This document shows positions 1-12,909 of a stretch of DNA of 64,000 nucleotides, in pieces. Source of the stretch: Paramecium pentaurelia (taxonomy: Eukaryota > Ciliophora > Oligohymenophorea > Peniculida > Parameciidae). Both the position numbers and the translations under genes were made by a program. Position 1 is the first letter of the stretch, and each line of letters starts with the position of its first letter. The notes under the pieces are model-generated. The model searched no databases. It was not told the DNA's origin and worked only from the letters and a program-made list of their open reading frames with translations. The DNA lies in contig CAJJDO010000094.1 in assembly GCA_905183005.1 (NCBI GenBank), positions 8,596 through 72,595 of the forward strand. The letters are read 5' to 3'.

Positions 1-2100
1 AAGTGCTACAATTTAACAATCTTTATTATAAGCAATTGCATAACATTCATCATTATATTTAATAGAATTATTTTTAATTAATTCATATTTAAATGGTTTT
101 AGGTTTTGTTTTAATATACGATCATTTTACTCCAAAGAAGATTAATTTTTTATTTTTTTAAGTATTTCGTTTACAATTAGTTTTCCTTATTCAATTGATT
201 GTTTAAGTTATTTGAATAAATTTTTTCACAATCTTCCATTTTACATAAATCTTTGATTAATTTGTCAATCTGAGATAATCCTAATTATGGGACTTTAATC
301 TCTTAAACATTCTTTTCAACGTTTGTTATCCTAAGTTCCTTTCTAAATCCATTAAAACAAAAGTTCTATGGATGTTAACATTTCAAGATGTTCGCTATGG
401 CGAGGCAAACAAAAATTACAATACAGTCTTTAATTTGGGCATGTACTATTTATACAAACCCGATTATTTATTGATTTCGATGATCTGCTTAAGTACATCT
501 AATTTACATTTCCTATTTCTATTAAAATTGATATTTAAAAATATACGAAGTGTTTTTGATCGTAATAAATTACATAATTAATTTACGCACTGTAGACTTA
601 AAATACGTAATTTAGATTAACAGTCTCCAAAATGTATATGAAAAAAAGAATAAATATACAAGAAAATTCATAAGTTTAAAAAATTTAAAGTAACAATCAA
701 CCAATATTTATGAGACATCATATTTCAAGAAAAGGATTCGCTGAATATTTAGAGATAAAATGCTTTTATAGGGTCACCATTTCAATTGATTTAACTAGAG
801 AAATTTTATATTATGAAACTTATTTCAGATATAAAAGAAAAATATCAATAAATGCAATTCAATTTGTGAACATAGTATCTTTAAGACTAATATATTCAGA
901 TAATAAGTCATATAAGAATTAATATACGCATGACTTATCCTTATTAAAATTTAAATCGGTTAATCAAAAAAGCTTTCATTTTATCTATATAATTGATTGC
1001 AAATATTTATGGGTGAATAAATTGTTGTTTATATATTCGAAATAAAAACCAAGGCTCCAAGTTGGGCAATAATTTATGTATAGATAATCAGAAATAGCGA
1101 TCCTTTTTTCTTTGAGTATTTCAGGGGGATTTAACTTTCATTTTGCATAAGGTCCATAATATAAAATCATTTGGACCAAATCCATAATACACTGCAATTT
1201 ACAAATTCAATCAATCAAAAAAGATATCTGACTATTGTAGATTTAAATTAATGTTTAATAATATATAATACTGATGTTAAGGTGTAGAATTTTAAACAAC
1301 CTTTAATACTTTAAAGATATAATTTAATAATTGAACACACCTCAATGATAAAACATCTTGGTTTATAATAAATAATAGATTTTTGGAGAAATAATAAATG
1401 ATGTCTATTTCATTTAGAACAAAGTAATTATACTTATAAATCAATGATATAACTTTTATAGCTAAATTTAACGAAACGAATATAATTTTGGGGAGTTAAT
1501 TTATAACGTTGACTAGAAGAAATGGATATATATCTTTTGTATTTACTATGCTAGATAATTATTTTCTGAATCACATTCTGTATTTTTTTAATTGAATGAT
1601 TATGTATACAAAATGACAATCTTTTGGTTCATAGGACATATAAGTTCTATTTGAGAAAATTCATATTATTTTGAAAATAATAAATACTGTGAAAATCAAT
1701 AAATTAAACTCAACTTTCATAAATAATTGTTGAAAGTGAGAAGCTTTCTAAAATGATAATTTGGGAAAATTACTAAACAAATTCTTTTAAATTAATAATG
1801 AATAAATAATATTACTAAAGAATTTGTTAAAAATTTCAAGAATATAAACTCTTGATGTCGTGATTAGTATAAAAAATTTTGATAAATAGAATTAATTAGT
1901 TTTAAATTATAGAAACAATCACAAATACTCCAAAAGTTGGAAAAATGAAGTAGTAAAGATTGAAAATATCAGATATACGATATTTTACAGTTGCTTGAAA
2001 TAAAACTAATAACTAAAGTTCAATCAAATACTTATTAATTAGGAAAAAATATTAGAAATCTATTTAAATTCTCATAAAGCATTTTTCGATGTTAATTATC
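1..2100. other. AT-rich stretch, no gene recognised
   Basis: I see no convincing coding sequence here in either strand when TAA/TAG are read as Gln. Short ATG frames near 372-581 and 710-922 have no recognisable domain, no cysteine pattern and no splice signals, and such lengths are expected by chance in DNA this AT-rich. Confidence 0.5.
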
Positions 2101-2109
2101 AATTTTCGC

Positions 2110-3360
2110 TTATTAAATATTAAGATTAAAAGAAGTGATCAAAAGACTAAGAGAAGAAAGTGATTTCGAATCTCTAAATACCCACTAACAGTAAAATAAG
2201 TACTGATACTTCCTATTTATATGCAAGACCAGAATATTTTGTCAATAAAACAAATATTTTCTAGTTTAATGTTCAATATTTGGTCTGTCATTTAAAGCCT
2301 TTATTAGATCTTTCTTGGAGTCAAGCATCTCTAATATTGTCTAGTGTGATGGCATGTATGTTCCTTTGATTAGGTTACTTTACTTCAACTCTTTAAAGGT
2401 TAGGATTATCATCAGATTACCTTAACAGCTCAAGAGGGATACACTTAGACAGGTCTTGCCATTCTTTAAAACTTATGAACTCCTGTAAAATAGCTCAAGC
2501 TTTGGTGATATTTTAGAATCAAAAAAAAAATACTTTAAACATTTAAATAAAGCTGAAATTCTTTTAATTGAGTACGCTGGGCAAGAAAGTGGAGAAGAAA
2601 GACGAATATGAAACAATATATTAACAAATTTGTTTCAGCATTCATTATCCAAATTTCATACTCTGATTCATAATTTATTCCTTCCAGAAAGGCTAATAAT
2701 TCAAAGTCTAATGTAGGGTCAGAAAATCAAGAAGAAAAACCAGATTCAGAGAAAATTAATTCTTCATTCTAAAAACTCCCTATCAAAAAATAAACACAAT
2801 ATATTTACAACTAAACCTGAAGCTATCAAAAATTACAAAATAGATTGTGATAGAGTTTTTTGCCATCGTATCGATGGAACTAACATAGGATTTGAATTGA
2901 GTACTATTAAAAAGGAGTACAGATACTCATAATAATTTGAATGCCATATGGTTTATACATCCCTGAATTAAATTATTTGAAAATGTTTATTGAAAGGACT
3001 ATTGTGTAAGGATTGAACTTACAAGTAGATAGGAAATATATTTTTTTCTTAGTTAATCGAAAATTCATGAAAAAATCAAATTTTAATTTGGTTCGAGCAG
3101 TTGAGAAAATTTTTGATAGCCTTTTATAAGAAAGGCTTAAATAGAGTTGATTTTGATGTATGCTTAAACTTTTAACAAGTTAATAAATCACAATTATCAC
3201 TTCATAGTTTATCATACCAACCAGTAATTGAGTTGCACTTATTTATGACTGGCAGTGATTTAAGATCAAAAAGAAAGAAACTTCTAAGAATTAAAATTTA
3301 TCACTTGAATAACTTCAATGGTATTGATGATTTACAATATTTGAAAATTTTCTGAAGCCC
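2110..3360 (+). pseudogene. Decayed coding stretch, family not recognised
   Basis: With TAA/TAG as Gln, several long open segments follow one another in different frames. One covers about 2200-2610, one about 2620-2985 and one about 3140-3350. Their composition is protein-like (mixed Leu, Arg, Lys, Phe, some Cys/His) rather than the Asn/Ile/Lys monotony of the surrounding DNA. TGA stops and frame changes separate them. I do not recognise the family. The closeness to a LINE endonuclease remnant downstream makes a mobile-element origin possible, but I see no reverse transcriptase or integrase motif. It could also be an old host gene copy. Confidence 0.35.
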
Positions 3361-4139
3361 TTTTTAATTTGAATAGATTTAGATATTCTTTCTTAAATAA
3401 ATAAATTGAAAAAAATTCAAAGAAATAAAAGGGTTAAAAGGTACTATTTTGCTTAAATTTTTAATATTATAGTTGTTCACTTATTTTAATTTAATATAAG
3501 ATTCAATTGCTTTTCTATTAAATGATTGCGATGTGAAAAGTCATAAGATTCTACAAAAGGACAATTAGTTCATATTTAAATGGGCTTATCTCATTAGACT
3601 CCAAGATAAGACATTTACATTATATCTAGCATTTTTAGCACAGATTTCAGTAATATTTATAACCACCTAGTTATCCTTTGTTTATTTATTATTATGGCAT
3701 CTTTTATTTCTCATTCAATGAATGTATAATTGTAATTTCTAAAATAAATTAAATAAACAATGGTCAATACAGAGATTATTTAAAGAGTTATAATCACATC
3801 ATTTTGATAGAAAACAGGAAACAGTATTTAAAATAGTAAATGAATAACTGTATTAAAAATAAAAGATTCATTACCAGCCTCTACTAATAATCTTATAATA
3901 AAAACAGAAAAGTGAAAAAGATAATTACTCATTAAATAGTACATATGATATCAAGAAAAGATAATAAATAGACCAAAAAGAAAAAAGAAGATGAGAATTT
4001 AGAAAGATCATTTTCAATAATAAACTAAAACCAAAAAACCAATTTATCTTCCATAAAACAAAGGTAGTGCAAAATAATTATGATAATGGAATCAGTTTAA
4101 TATACAGAAGAATCCAAATAATTTGGTATTTCACAATAA

Positions 4140-4960
4140 TAATCCAACAATGACTTTTAAATAGACCTGAATAGATATTGCAATTTATGTAAAGTTGTCT
4201 TTTAAAAGTAAGACAGGGTGAAAACAACACATTACAAAAAAACACCATTCTATCTTTTAATAAAAAAAAATAATAATCTTTGAGGAATCAATTCAGGTAA
4301 ATCAGATCTGTGCTGTTGACCATAATTACAAAAGCACAAAATCATAAACGAGCATATTCACTTAAACTATAAAATCATAAATCCCAAATTAATTAATCGT
4401 CCTTATAAGGAACGTATTCTCAATGAAATATGATACTCTAAAAACTGGCAAATAAACAGGAGCACATATAATGTGCTTTCAAGAAACCAGAAAAGAAATA
4501 CTAAACTCCCCTTCTTATACATAATATAATAAATTAATAAAAGAAAATCATACCAGGGGATGTGGGAAAGCAATCGGAGTTCACAATTAATTCTTCACGA
4601 AAGATATTTCAAATATACTCCCTCAAATAGACAAATAATTAGAATGGTAACTGATCTAAATAACTGGATAAAAACTAGAAATATTCACATTGAATATCTA
4701 TTCACCAAAAAAACAATTCTTCTAAAAATCAAAGAAATAATTGGAGACTTTTTAATCAGCTTATTAAGGGTAAAACACAAAGCCATTCTTATTGTCTGTG
4801 GAGACATTAACCAATCGAAAATCTAACTGCTGCAATTAAAAGATCTAGTGCCATAAACTAAGCAATTAAACCACTTTGAAGAATCATCATAATATAACAC
4901 ACTGAAGGAAATAGAGAAAATACTTAGAAATAATCATAGCAAGGAAGCTCTTTCACATCC
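4140..4960 (+). mobile_element. Non-LTR retrotransposon (LINE) remnant with APE-type endonuclease domain
   Basis: Read with TAA/TAG as Gln, about 4390-4775 encodes the order of motifs of an exonuclease-endonuclease-phosphatase domain. An N-terminal strand ends in a candidate catalytic Asn (RNVFSMK). Then come the metal-binding Glu in HIMCFQETR, a Gly-rich strand (RGCGKAIGV) and the LEIFTLNIYSPKK strand that matches the usual 'vNvYsP' element. After a frameshift near 4775 the next frame gives LIVCGDINQS, matching the GDxN motif. Just upstream, near 4155-4210, is CNLC followed by a His, possibly the zinc finger of an ORF1-like protein. No reverse transcriptase follows, so the element is truncated and broken. 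Such endonucleases nick target DNA during retrotransposition. The family assignment rests on motif order only. Confidence 0.7.
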
Positions 4961-5454
4961 TTAATAGGCTCGTAATCAGAAAACAAGTAAAAAAGAGATG
5001 AAGGATTAATGAAATATTTACTTGATGGAAATGACCTGGTCAAAGATAATTAATAAATTCTTTCAAATTGACTAAATTAAGTTAGTATTTTCTTAACAAT
5101 TAAAAACTTTTCCCCATAATTACAAAAAAAATAACTCTAGATTATTTGAAATTTATGAGAGAAAAATGTCACAAAAAAAATGATTAATTTTTATCTAATT
5201 TATGATACTTTGATTGATTAACATAGTATATACAATTAGATGTCAGGTTTGTGGTATTTAATCAAATTCTAAGTTTATTATTTGTATTATATATTTTTAA
5301 TAAATTGACTTTATTTACAAATTATTAATTCAAATTCTAAGTTTGTTATTTTAATCTAATTCTATTTTTTAAATAAATTAACTTAATTTCCAAATAATAA
5401 CAAATACATAGTTTCGCAGCCCATATTATTAATTACAAATAAGAATTAGCTTTA

Positions 5455-5682
5455 TTAAAAAAAATTTGAAATTCTTAGTGAATTGATGTTACACATTAAA
5501 AATGAAAAAACCAATAAATCCTTGCTCATAGCTCCAATTATATTAATTCTTGTTCTTACTTCAGCTCGATCAATATAATAAGTTTGATTTCTTTTACACC
5601 AAATTTTAGGTCTAAGAAAATCATTACCAATTAATGTTTCGTCAATATATATCAATTATCTTTCTTCTTTTATATTATATTA
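5455..5682 (-). mobile_element. Tc1/mariner-type transposase fragment
   Basis: The minus-strand frame contains IYIDETLIGN, then a Trp-containing segment (KIWCKRNQ), then IIGAMSKDLLVFSF. This is the layout around the second catalytic Asp of Tc1/mariner (IS630) transposases: hydrophobic-D-E, a conserved Trp about 13 residues later, then a Gly-Ala-Met/Ile-Ser strand. The open frame runs upstream to the single N at 5683, so its 5' part is cut by a contig joint. Downstream the similarity fades. The first Asp and the final Asp/Glu are not visible. Tc1/mariner elements are common germline-limited transposons in Paramecium and the proposed ancestors of its IESs. This fragment alone is not functional. 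Confidence 0.65.
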
Positions 5683-5683
5683 N
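5683..5683. other. Single-N contig joint
   Basis: One ambiguous base separates the transposase fragment from the 3' end of a cysteine-rich gene on the same strand. Both reading frames stop abruptly at it. Two other single Ns in the window (19731, 39087) sit exactly at the edges of duplicated blocks, so a lone N here most likely marks an assembly join rather than an uncertain base call. Confidence 0.75.
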
Positions 5684-8444
5684 AAAATTAACAATCCTTA
5701 CAGATTTTCTTAGTTGATTCGATAGCATCGTCACATTTTTCTGTTCCTACTTTTATCCCATCTCTACATTATTCTTTACAAATAAGTTTATCTGTTAAAG
5801 TATCCAGATACCAACCTGAAGTTGCACACTCATAGCACACTCCTAGTATACATTTTGTACATTATATTTAACATTCTAATTTACAATTATAGCATCTATC
5901 ATTTGCTAAATTATTCATATCATCGCATTCTTCCATTTCAGTAATTATACCATCCCCACAATTGCAGTTAGCCTAATTTGAATTACAAGGATCACATAAA
6001 TTGTAAATAGGACAGTCTAAAAATTTAGCAAGACTACTAACATAATATTGATTAGCAGGTCTTTCACAAATAAGACTGCTGCTATTGTAGCTAAATCCTT
6101 TAATACAATCTTGGCAATCATTTTATGATGTGCATTTGTTACAAAATTAAAGGCATTTTAAACAATTTTAATTATCATCATAATAGCCTTCTTTACAAAT
6201 GCATTAATTATTAGTTAATATTCGAATTTTTACAAAATCACATTAGGTGCAAATTACATCATTAATACATCTATCGCAGTTTTAAGGGCATTATATACAT
6301 TGTTGTTGATTTTTATCAAAATATTAATTAGGAGAACAAACACACCCTTAAATCGGGTTAATGAACCCTTCCTTGCAGGTTAAACAATTTTATAAAGATG
6401 TGCAAGTTTAGCAATTATTTGGACATTTTTAACATTAATCTAAATGCCAATCATAATATTCATTAATCTATTAGCATGTAGAAGATAGTACTGTACTAGG
6501 ATTTTAGCAATCTATTTCATTTGTACAAGCTTGACAACCAGTCCTACAATAATGAACAGTAATATAAAACTGATAAAATCCACAATAAGCTTCTATAGGT
6601 TCATTATTAAGACCTTAACATTCCCAATCTATTTTGAGAGTAGTTAAAGAATGTTAGTGCTATTCGAATATTATTTTTGATGTATTAGATTTTGTCAATT
6701 CTTTAATAAGAGTGTCGTCAATCCAAGATAAAAATTTACCATCTTCCTGAAATTAAGGACCAAAAACAACAATAAAAGCTATAGACAAACTATGATAAGG
6801 ATCAATAATATTGAATGTTCTTGAAAATCTAGCCTACGCCCATATAAATGGTCCTCCAAAGATTCTCTATTTGTTATTCCAAATTGAATTATAGATATTA
6901 GCTCCTTTAAGGAAGTTTTAACCTATTTAACTAATAACTAAAAACTCATAATACGTACAGGATTAATTTCTAATCCCATAAATTCTTTTATTAATACTCT
7001 GGAATTTACAACTAATTAATATTATAATACTTTTTGTTGCATCCATAGTATCAAAATCTTACAATGAGAATGTTTAATTTTAAATTAAAATTACAAGTGC
7101 ATAGAACACATTGGCTACTTATTGAAATGTAATAATTTGTATTGCACTTAGTACATTTGAATTTTTCACTGCATGTTTAACACTAAGAGGGACAATACCC
7201 TAATGAAATCTCAATACTCCGTATAGCCCGACCAGTGTTGATAACTCTAAAATACAATTTAATTTTACGTATAATTTCCTATTAATTAATAGTGAAATAT
7301 TTTGTTAAGTTTGTATACAAATATATTTGATATTATTGATTATTCGAATAATTTATTGTATTCTCAATGTAATTTGGCTTAGAAAAATTACCATATATTA
7401 TAACATTATCTGTTTACACACTTGTACTATTTGTATATATTTTTCCATAAAAAGTGTCATTAATACATAATTCAATACTGCTTTCAGGCGGCATTTCATT
7501 AAATAGTATTAATTATAAATTTATTAAAGTCAGGTTATATGGATTATTAATGTTTGTAATTATATAAATCCCTTAATTCTTTTTAAATATCCCAAGTACA
7601 TGAAAAAAATATCAAAGTAGAAATTCTAAGGAATAGGATGATGAAGTTGGGCAAAATCATACAACATTTGTCAGTTATATTATTCAGCAGTTTTATTTTC
7701 ATATAAACCAAACCAGTAGAATATTTAACCTATTAATAAATATAAATTTTACTATTATATGATTCACAATAACCATTTACAAACAATAATTTGTCTAAAA
7801 GACAAGTATTTCTGCATCCCTAATATTTTACAAAATATGGTGTTTCTTGTGGATATGCATTCAAACAAGTGTTATTTGGTTGAATTTTATCATAAAAACA
7901 CTGAGTACTTTGGTTTGATAAATCACCCCAGCATTGTTTACTATTTGGATGGCATTTTAGAGTTGAATATATGAAATTCTTGATCGATACATTACCCATT
8001 AAGTAAATGTATTAAATTAATGAATTCATTTAGCCGAAGTTTAATTAATTGTAAAATTAGCACTCTATATAAATGCCTGTTTTGAATCACAAAATCCCTT
8101 TTATATTTCAACTTTTTCCATGAAATTATTATAAATCCAAGCATATTTTTAATTATTGATTGAATATGTCAAATTCTCTAGCTCATTCCAAATACCAAAA
8201 AATATGAGATCAAAAGTTATAAAAAATATTTAACCACAATATACTAAGATTTATAATATTAAGCTGATGATGAATAGTTGTTAAGTGTTATGTAGCTTCC
8301 TTATTAAGTACAATTTATAAAATTTGCAGTTGTTTTACTTGACTCTTTCTTTTCATTAAACCCTTCAGAATACTAATAGCAATCGTTAGTCTTCGAAAAA
8401 TCAAAGTTTTTATTTATGTGAGGTAAGATGTAATAGAAGTCCAT
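5684..8444 (-). pseudogene. Cysteine-rich extracellular protein, broken paralogue of the gene at 42896-47506
   Basis: The minus strand aligns along its length with the gene at 42896-47506. From the N-terminus it shows KTNDCYQYSEGF, FDLIFFGIWNE, PESSIELCINDTFYG, GYCPSQCQTC, RIFGGPFIWAQARF, then cysteine-rich repeats (CQKCPNNCQTC) and the DUF4215-like CGDGIITEMEECDD and CRDGIKVGTEKCDD. A 22-nt intron (7247-7268) sits at the place of the paralogue's first intron. A 19-nt candidate intron near 7015-7035 matches the second. At least five one-base losses break the frame: a six-A run at 8221-8226, near 7275, near 7063, near 7049 and near 6965. The first visible Met follows a TGA, so the signal peptide is missing or unclear. 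The 3' end is lost at the N at 5683. It is either a decaying copy or a gene with several base-calling deficits. Confidence 0.75.
7247..7268 (-). other. 22-nt intron in the cysteine-rich pseudogene
   Basis: On the minus strand this segment starts GTAAAA and ends TTTTAG. It falls at the position homologous to the first intron (44038-44063) of the paralogue, and removing it brings the downstream cysteine-rich frame in line (NYT joined to VINTG). Confidence 0.65.
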
Positions 8445-11025
8445 TCACAATTTGACAAATGGAAAAATAGTAGAATGACATTGATCAATAAAACCATTTT
8501 TTAATTTTAATAATTTTTTGTTTTCCTTCTTCTTTTTATATGCTCATATCATTCTGTAAAAGGCAATTTTTTTTAAAATAAATTGTTATGAGTAAGATAT
8601 ATATATTTTTCCCTCTTATATATGCTACAATTTATTTACTTATTACAAGTGTTAGGGGGAAAAAATATTAAAATTGAGTTATGTAAAAAATGAAAAAAAA
8701 TAGAACTATATTTTGAACAAAATGTTCATATAATGAAGTCTTAATTTGAATATATTTTATGTATAATTATTCCTGATAAGTTATTTTTGATTTTATTCAA
8801 TAGTAAATCAAAATAGAAAAGAAATTATTCTATAATTTTTATAATTAGATGATAAATAAAATGAAAGAAGAAACATATCATGAAATAAATCTCTAAAATA
8901 AAATGAAAAAGATTGAATATTTTGAAACAAACAATATATGCTTATTGTTGATGGAGAAAGTGTTTATTTATTCAAAGATAAGTTAAATAGTGATTAAGAA
9001 TTTATACCTTGAACCAAAACTATTAATAAGATTTATCGAGTAAAATTAAAATTAGATAGTCTTTTTTGTATTTAGCTAAAGATAAACTCAACAATATCAT
9101 TAACCTAATTATTTTATTTTTTCCTATTTCATATTATGTGAAAATAAAATATACTAGATAAATAATTTAGAATAATCTAATTAAATGATGATATTATCTA
9201 ATAAATTTACAACTATTCATGAATTAACAGAAAAAGGAAATAATCAATTATTCGAAATTAAGAATGAGTTTAGTATATCTAAAGATTGTTTGATATTACC
9301 TAATTCAAATAACATTATGATTGGTATTATTACTGGTATTATTACTGGTATTCATCTATGTAATTCATTAAGATTTGTTATCTTAATTTAAAGATATTTA
9401 TTATTAAAGTTTTCCTTTGAATTGTTAAAGATTACACTTATTTTTTCCCTCAGATGTATAACATTTAAAGAACATATTATTGAATAGAAACAACTTTAAT
9501 ATTTGAAAATATTAGGAGTTATACTGGGAGGATAAAATTTAATTACAATAAGTCAGAATTTTAAAGGAAATCCCAAACCCTGAATATTTGGTCCAGTGAA
9601 TCATTCAAAAAGGAATGTTATTTATTGTAATAAAATAATAATATAAAGAAGGGGAATAAATAATAAGAATGTCAAAGAATGTAAGATAATGAAAAATTAA
9701 TGATTTTATTTAGATTTGAGTTTTTCAAGAGGCTCACTTATAAAAACTTGTAATTCTACAACTTTAATGATAAAAAATTTGAAATGCTTTTGAGCAACTA
9801 ATAATAAGGAAATTGTTACTATCGAATTTTCATCCTTCATTCATCTAAGAGTACGATTAGAAGGACATTAAAAATCATGATTAAGAATAATAAGGCATGA
9901 CTAAAGTAAACTATCATTAAATGGATTTTTAAAAGTTATTGTATTATAAAATTTTCGTTTTCATATTCGATTCATATTTAGGCGAATTTCTAAAAATAAA
10001 ATAATTAATTCATAATATTTAATGTTTCCCAAGCATATTGATAACTTGCAGCAAAATATAAATGTTAAATTTTATATACAACATTTAATATCTAAAATTA
10101 AAGGAGTTTACTCAGAAAGCCTAAAATTTACTTTTGATATCCAGAAGAAAATAACTTAATTTTCTAATATTAACTAAGAAAGAAGATGTCATAGATTAGG
10201 ATTGTCTATATAACATCGAAGATTATTCTCAATACCTTTTAGTTTAAGTTTGATAAGAACAATCATTTTATAATTGTAAATTAAATTTATATAAAAAATA
10301 ATATGATAATTAGATAAATTAATTTATGAAATATTTTTTCAAACTTATTTCATTCAATTATTGTAATATTAATTGTGAATATTATATTTAAGTATTGAAG
10401 ATAAAATATACATTAATTGTAATTAGTGTTAACTAATAAATAGGTTTGAAGTCAATTTCCATTAAGTTACATACTTATGGTGGAGTAATAGATGGTACAA
10501 ACAACTCCAAAAGAGAAGGAAAGAATGGAGAGTAGGTTTCTGGTGATCTTTTTACTTTAACATACAATTAATATTAAATTATCCTAATTAGAGAGGATCT
10601 ACTTTTTTTGTACATTCTCCTTTCTTTTTGATTTGATTACTCAAGCCTTATAATCAATAAGAAAATAAAAATATTTAAAAAGAATATTGTTAAAAATTAA
10701 CATTTTTTAACACGATCATTTGCTTTCTAAAGTTATTACATGAATTAATATTTAAGTGCATTCTTGAAAAATATCTCGATTTATAACTATAAAATATCAT
10801 AGTTTCCTCGCAACTGCAAATTCAATATGCATTATTAAAAATATCTAGTCATGTTAAGCTGTTCTTCAGACAAATTCCTATCTCTTAATATTGAGATAAA
10901 AATTCACAAATCCAAATGCCTATATTAATGATAAAAAAAAATAGAAGAATTCAAATTAAATTATTATAATTAACATGATTCATATTAAAATTAGTTATTC
11001 TATATTCTTAAAGAATCAAGTAATG
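8445..11025. other. AT-rich stretch, no gene recognised
   Basis: No domain, cysteine pattern or splice-bounded frame is visible. A small frame near 9185-9391 includes a short tandem repeat (GTATTATTACTG twice) and has no recognisable protein. The right end runs into the N gap. Confidence 0.5.
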
Positions 11026-11801
11026 NNNNNNNNNNNNNNNNNNNNNNNNNNNNNNNNNNNNNNNNNNNNNNNNNNNNNNNNNNNNNNNNNNNNNNNNNNN
11101 NNNNNNNNNNNNNNNNNNNNNNNNNNNNNNNNNNNNNNNNNNNNNNNNNNNNNNNNNNNNNNNNNNNNNNNNNNNNNNNNNNNNNNNNNNNNNNNNNNNN
11201 NNNNNNNNNNNNNNNNNNNNNNNNNNNNNNNNNNNNNNNNNNNNNNNNNNNNNNNNNNNNNNNNNNNNNNNNNNNNNNNNNNNNNNNNNNNNNNNNNNNN
11301 NNNNNNNNNNNNNNNNNNNNNNNNNNNNNNNNNNNNNNNNNNNNNNNNNNNNNNNNNNNNNNNNNNNNNNNNNNNNNNNNNNNNNNNNNNNNNNNNNNNN
11401 NNNNNNNNNNNNNNNNNNNNNNNNNNNNNNNNNNNNNNNNNNNNNNNNNNNNNNNNNNNNNNNNNNNNNNNNNNNNNNNNNNNNNNNNNNNNNNNNNNNN
11501 NNNNNNNNNNNNNNNNNNNNNNNNNNNNNNNNNNNNNNNNNNNNNNNNNNNNNNNNNNNNNNNNNNNNNNNNNNNNNNNNNNNNNNNNNNNNNNNNNNNN
11601 NNNNNNNNNNNNNNNNNNNNNNNNNNNNNNNNNNNNNNNNNNNNNNNNNNNNNNNNNNNNNNNNNNNNNNNNNNNNNNNNNNNNNNNNNNNNNNNNNNNN
11701 NNNNNNNNNNNNNNNNNNNNNNNNNNNNNNNNNNNNNNNNNNNNNNNNNNNNNNNNNNNNNNNNNNNNNNNNNNNNNNNNNNNNNNNNNNNNNNNNNNNN
11801 N
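11026..11801. other. Assembly gap of 776 N
   Basis: A continuous run of N. Open frames reported through it are empty and carry no information. Confidence 0.99.
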
Positions 11802-12909
11802 GGTTGAACTTAGTTGAATAATAATAAATGTTTGTAGAAGGTTTGTTTCGAACCATCTATTATCAAACAACAGAGCATCAAAGAAAACTGATATTGAAGT
11901 TCAAACTGCTTGATTTCTGCATCAAATTAGAAAAATAAATAATATTTGTGATCATGTTTGAAATAAGGCTACTAAAATAGATTAGAAGAAATACTAAAAA
12001 CTTTCTTGCAAATTAGAAAGATTCTAAATTAGAATGTATTAACAAAAGCTTAAAAAGTTATTTCCATTGTTAGAGTAGAATTTTCGATTCACAAAATAAA
12101 TTGATCAATCTTATATTTTTTTTGTGAATTTGTTTCTAAAATTGATTTCTTTGATGATTTATAATTTCTATAATTATTAATATTAAAAAAATAAATGTAG
12201 GTCTGATAATTTTGATAAATAAGAATAAGATGTTACAATAATATTTTAAGTACTTTTAATAAAAAGTACTCATAAGTTTCTACTTAGATTAATCACAATT
12301 ATTTTAATCGAAATTCCTTGATTCATACAAAAACATATTTTTACATATTGGCCCTGATGAATTACTTTGTAGTTTGCATTAATGTTGTCATTTTTGTTTA
12401 AGATGATTATTTCGCTCCTTTATACATTTTTTAAATTTTTAGTTCAAAAAGTTTGTCAGGTATTAATTCATTTTTAATATTATAAATCTAAATTATAATT
12501 GTTTGTTTTAATACAAAAATATATTAAATCCTAAAATACAAAGTTTCAGTAAGATAAAAGAATTTATTCTATTATTATTTGAAGCTATAATATCAATTAA
12601 AAACATAAAATAAAATTTATCGATTCAATTCTAAATCAATTGCTTTATGATATTTAATTCAATTCTATTATAATATGGATAAATTTGTTGAGTTTATTAA
12701 TTTATAAATTAATGAATATTATCCTTATTTAATCAATTGCAAAATTAAATTAATTTCATTTTGACTTATTCAAGTTAATATTAATAACCAATTCATTTTA
12801 AAATCATTAAGTAACATTGAAAAAATATGATTCAAAATATTCAAATTTGATAAAACTTGAATCAAATTTACTAAAATATCCAGATTCATATTTAACTATT
12901 TTATTAACT
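11802..12909. other. AT-rich stretch downstream of the surface-antigen pseudogene, no gene recognised
   Basis: Between the gap and the last recognisable surface-antigen codons I see no domain or splice-bounded frame on either strand. Confidence 0.5.

Noticed and set aside
10975..11870. Three frames of about 280 residues spanning the gap
   Set aside because: They consist almost wholly of X from the N run and hold no information.
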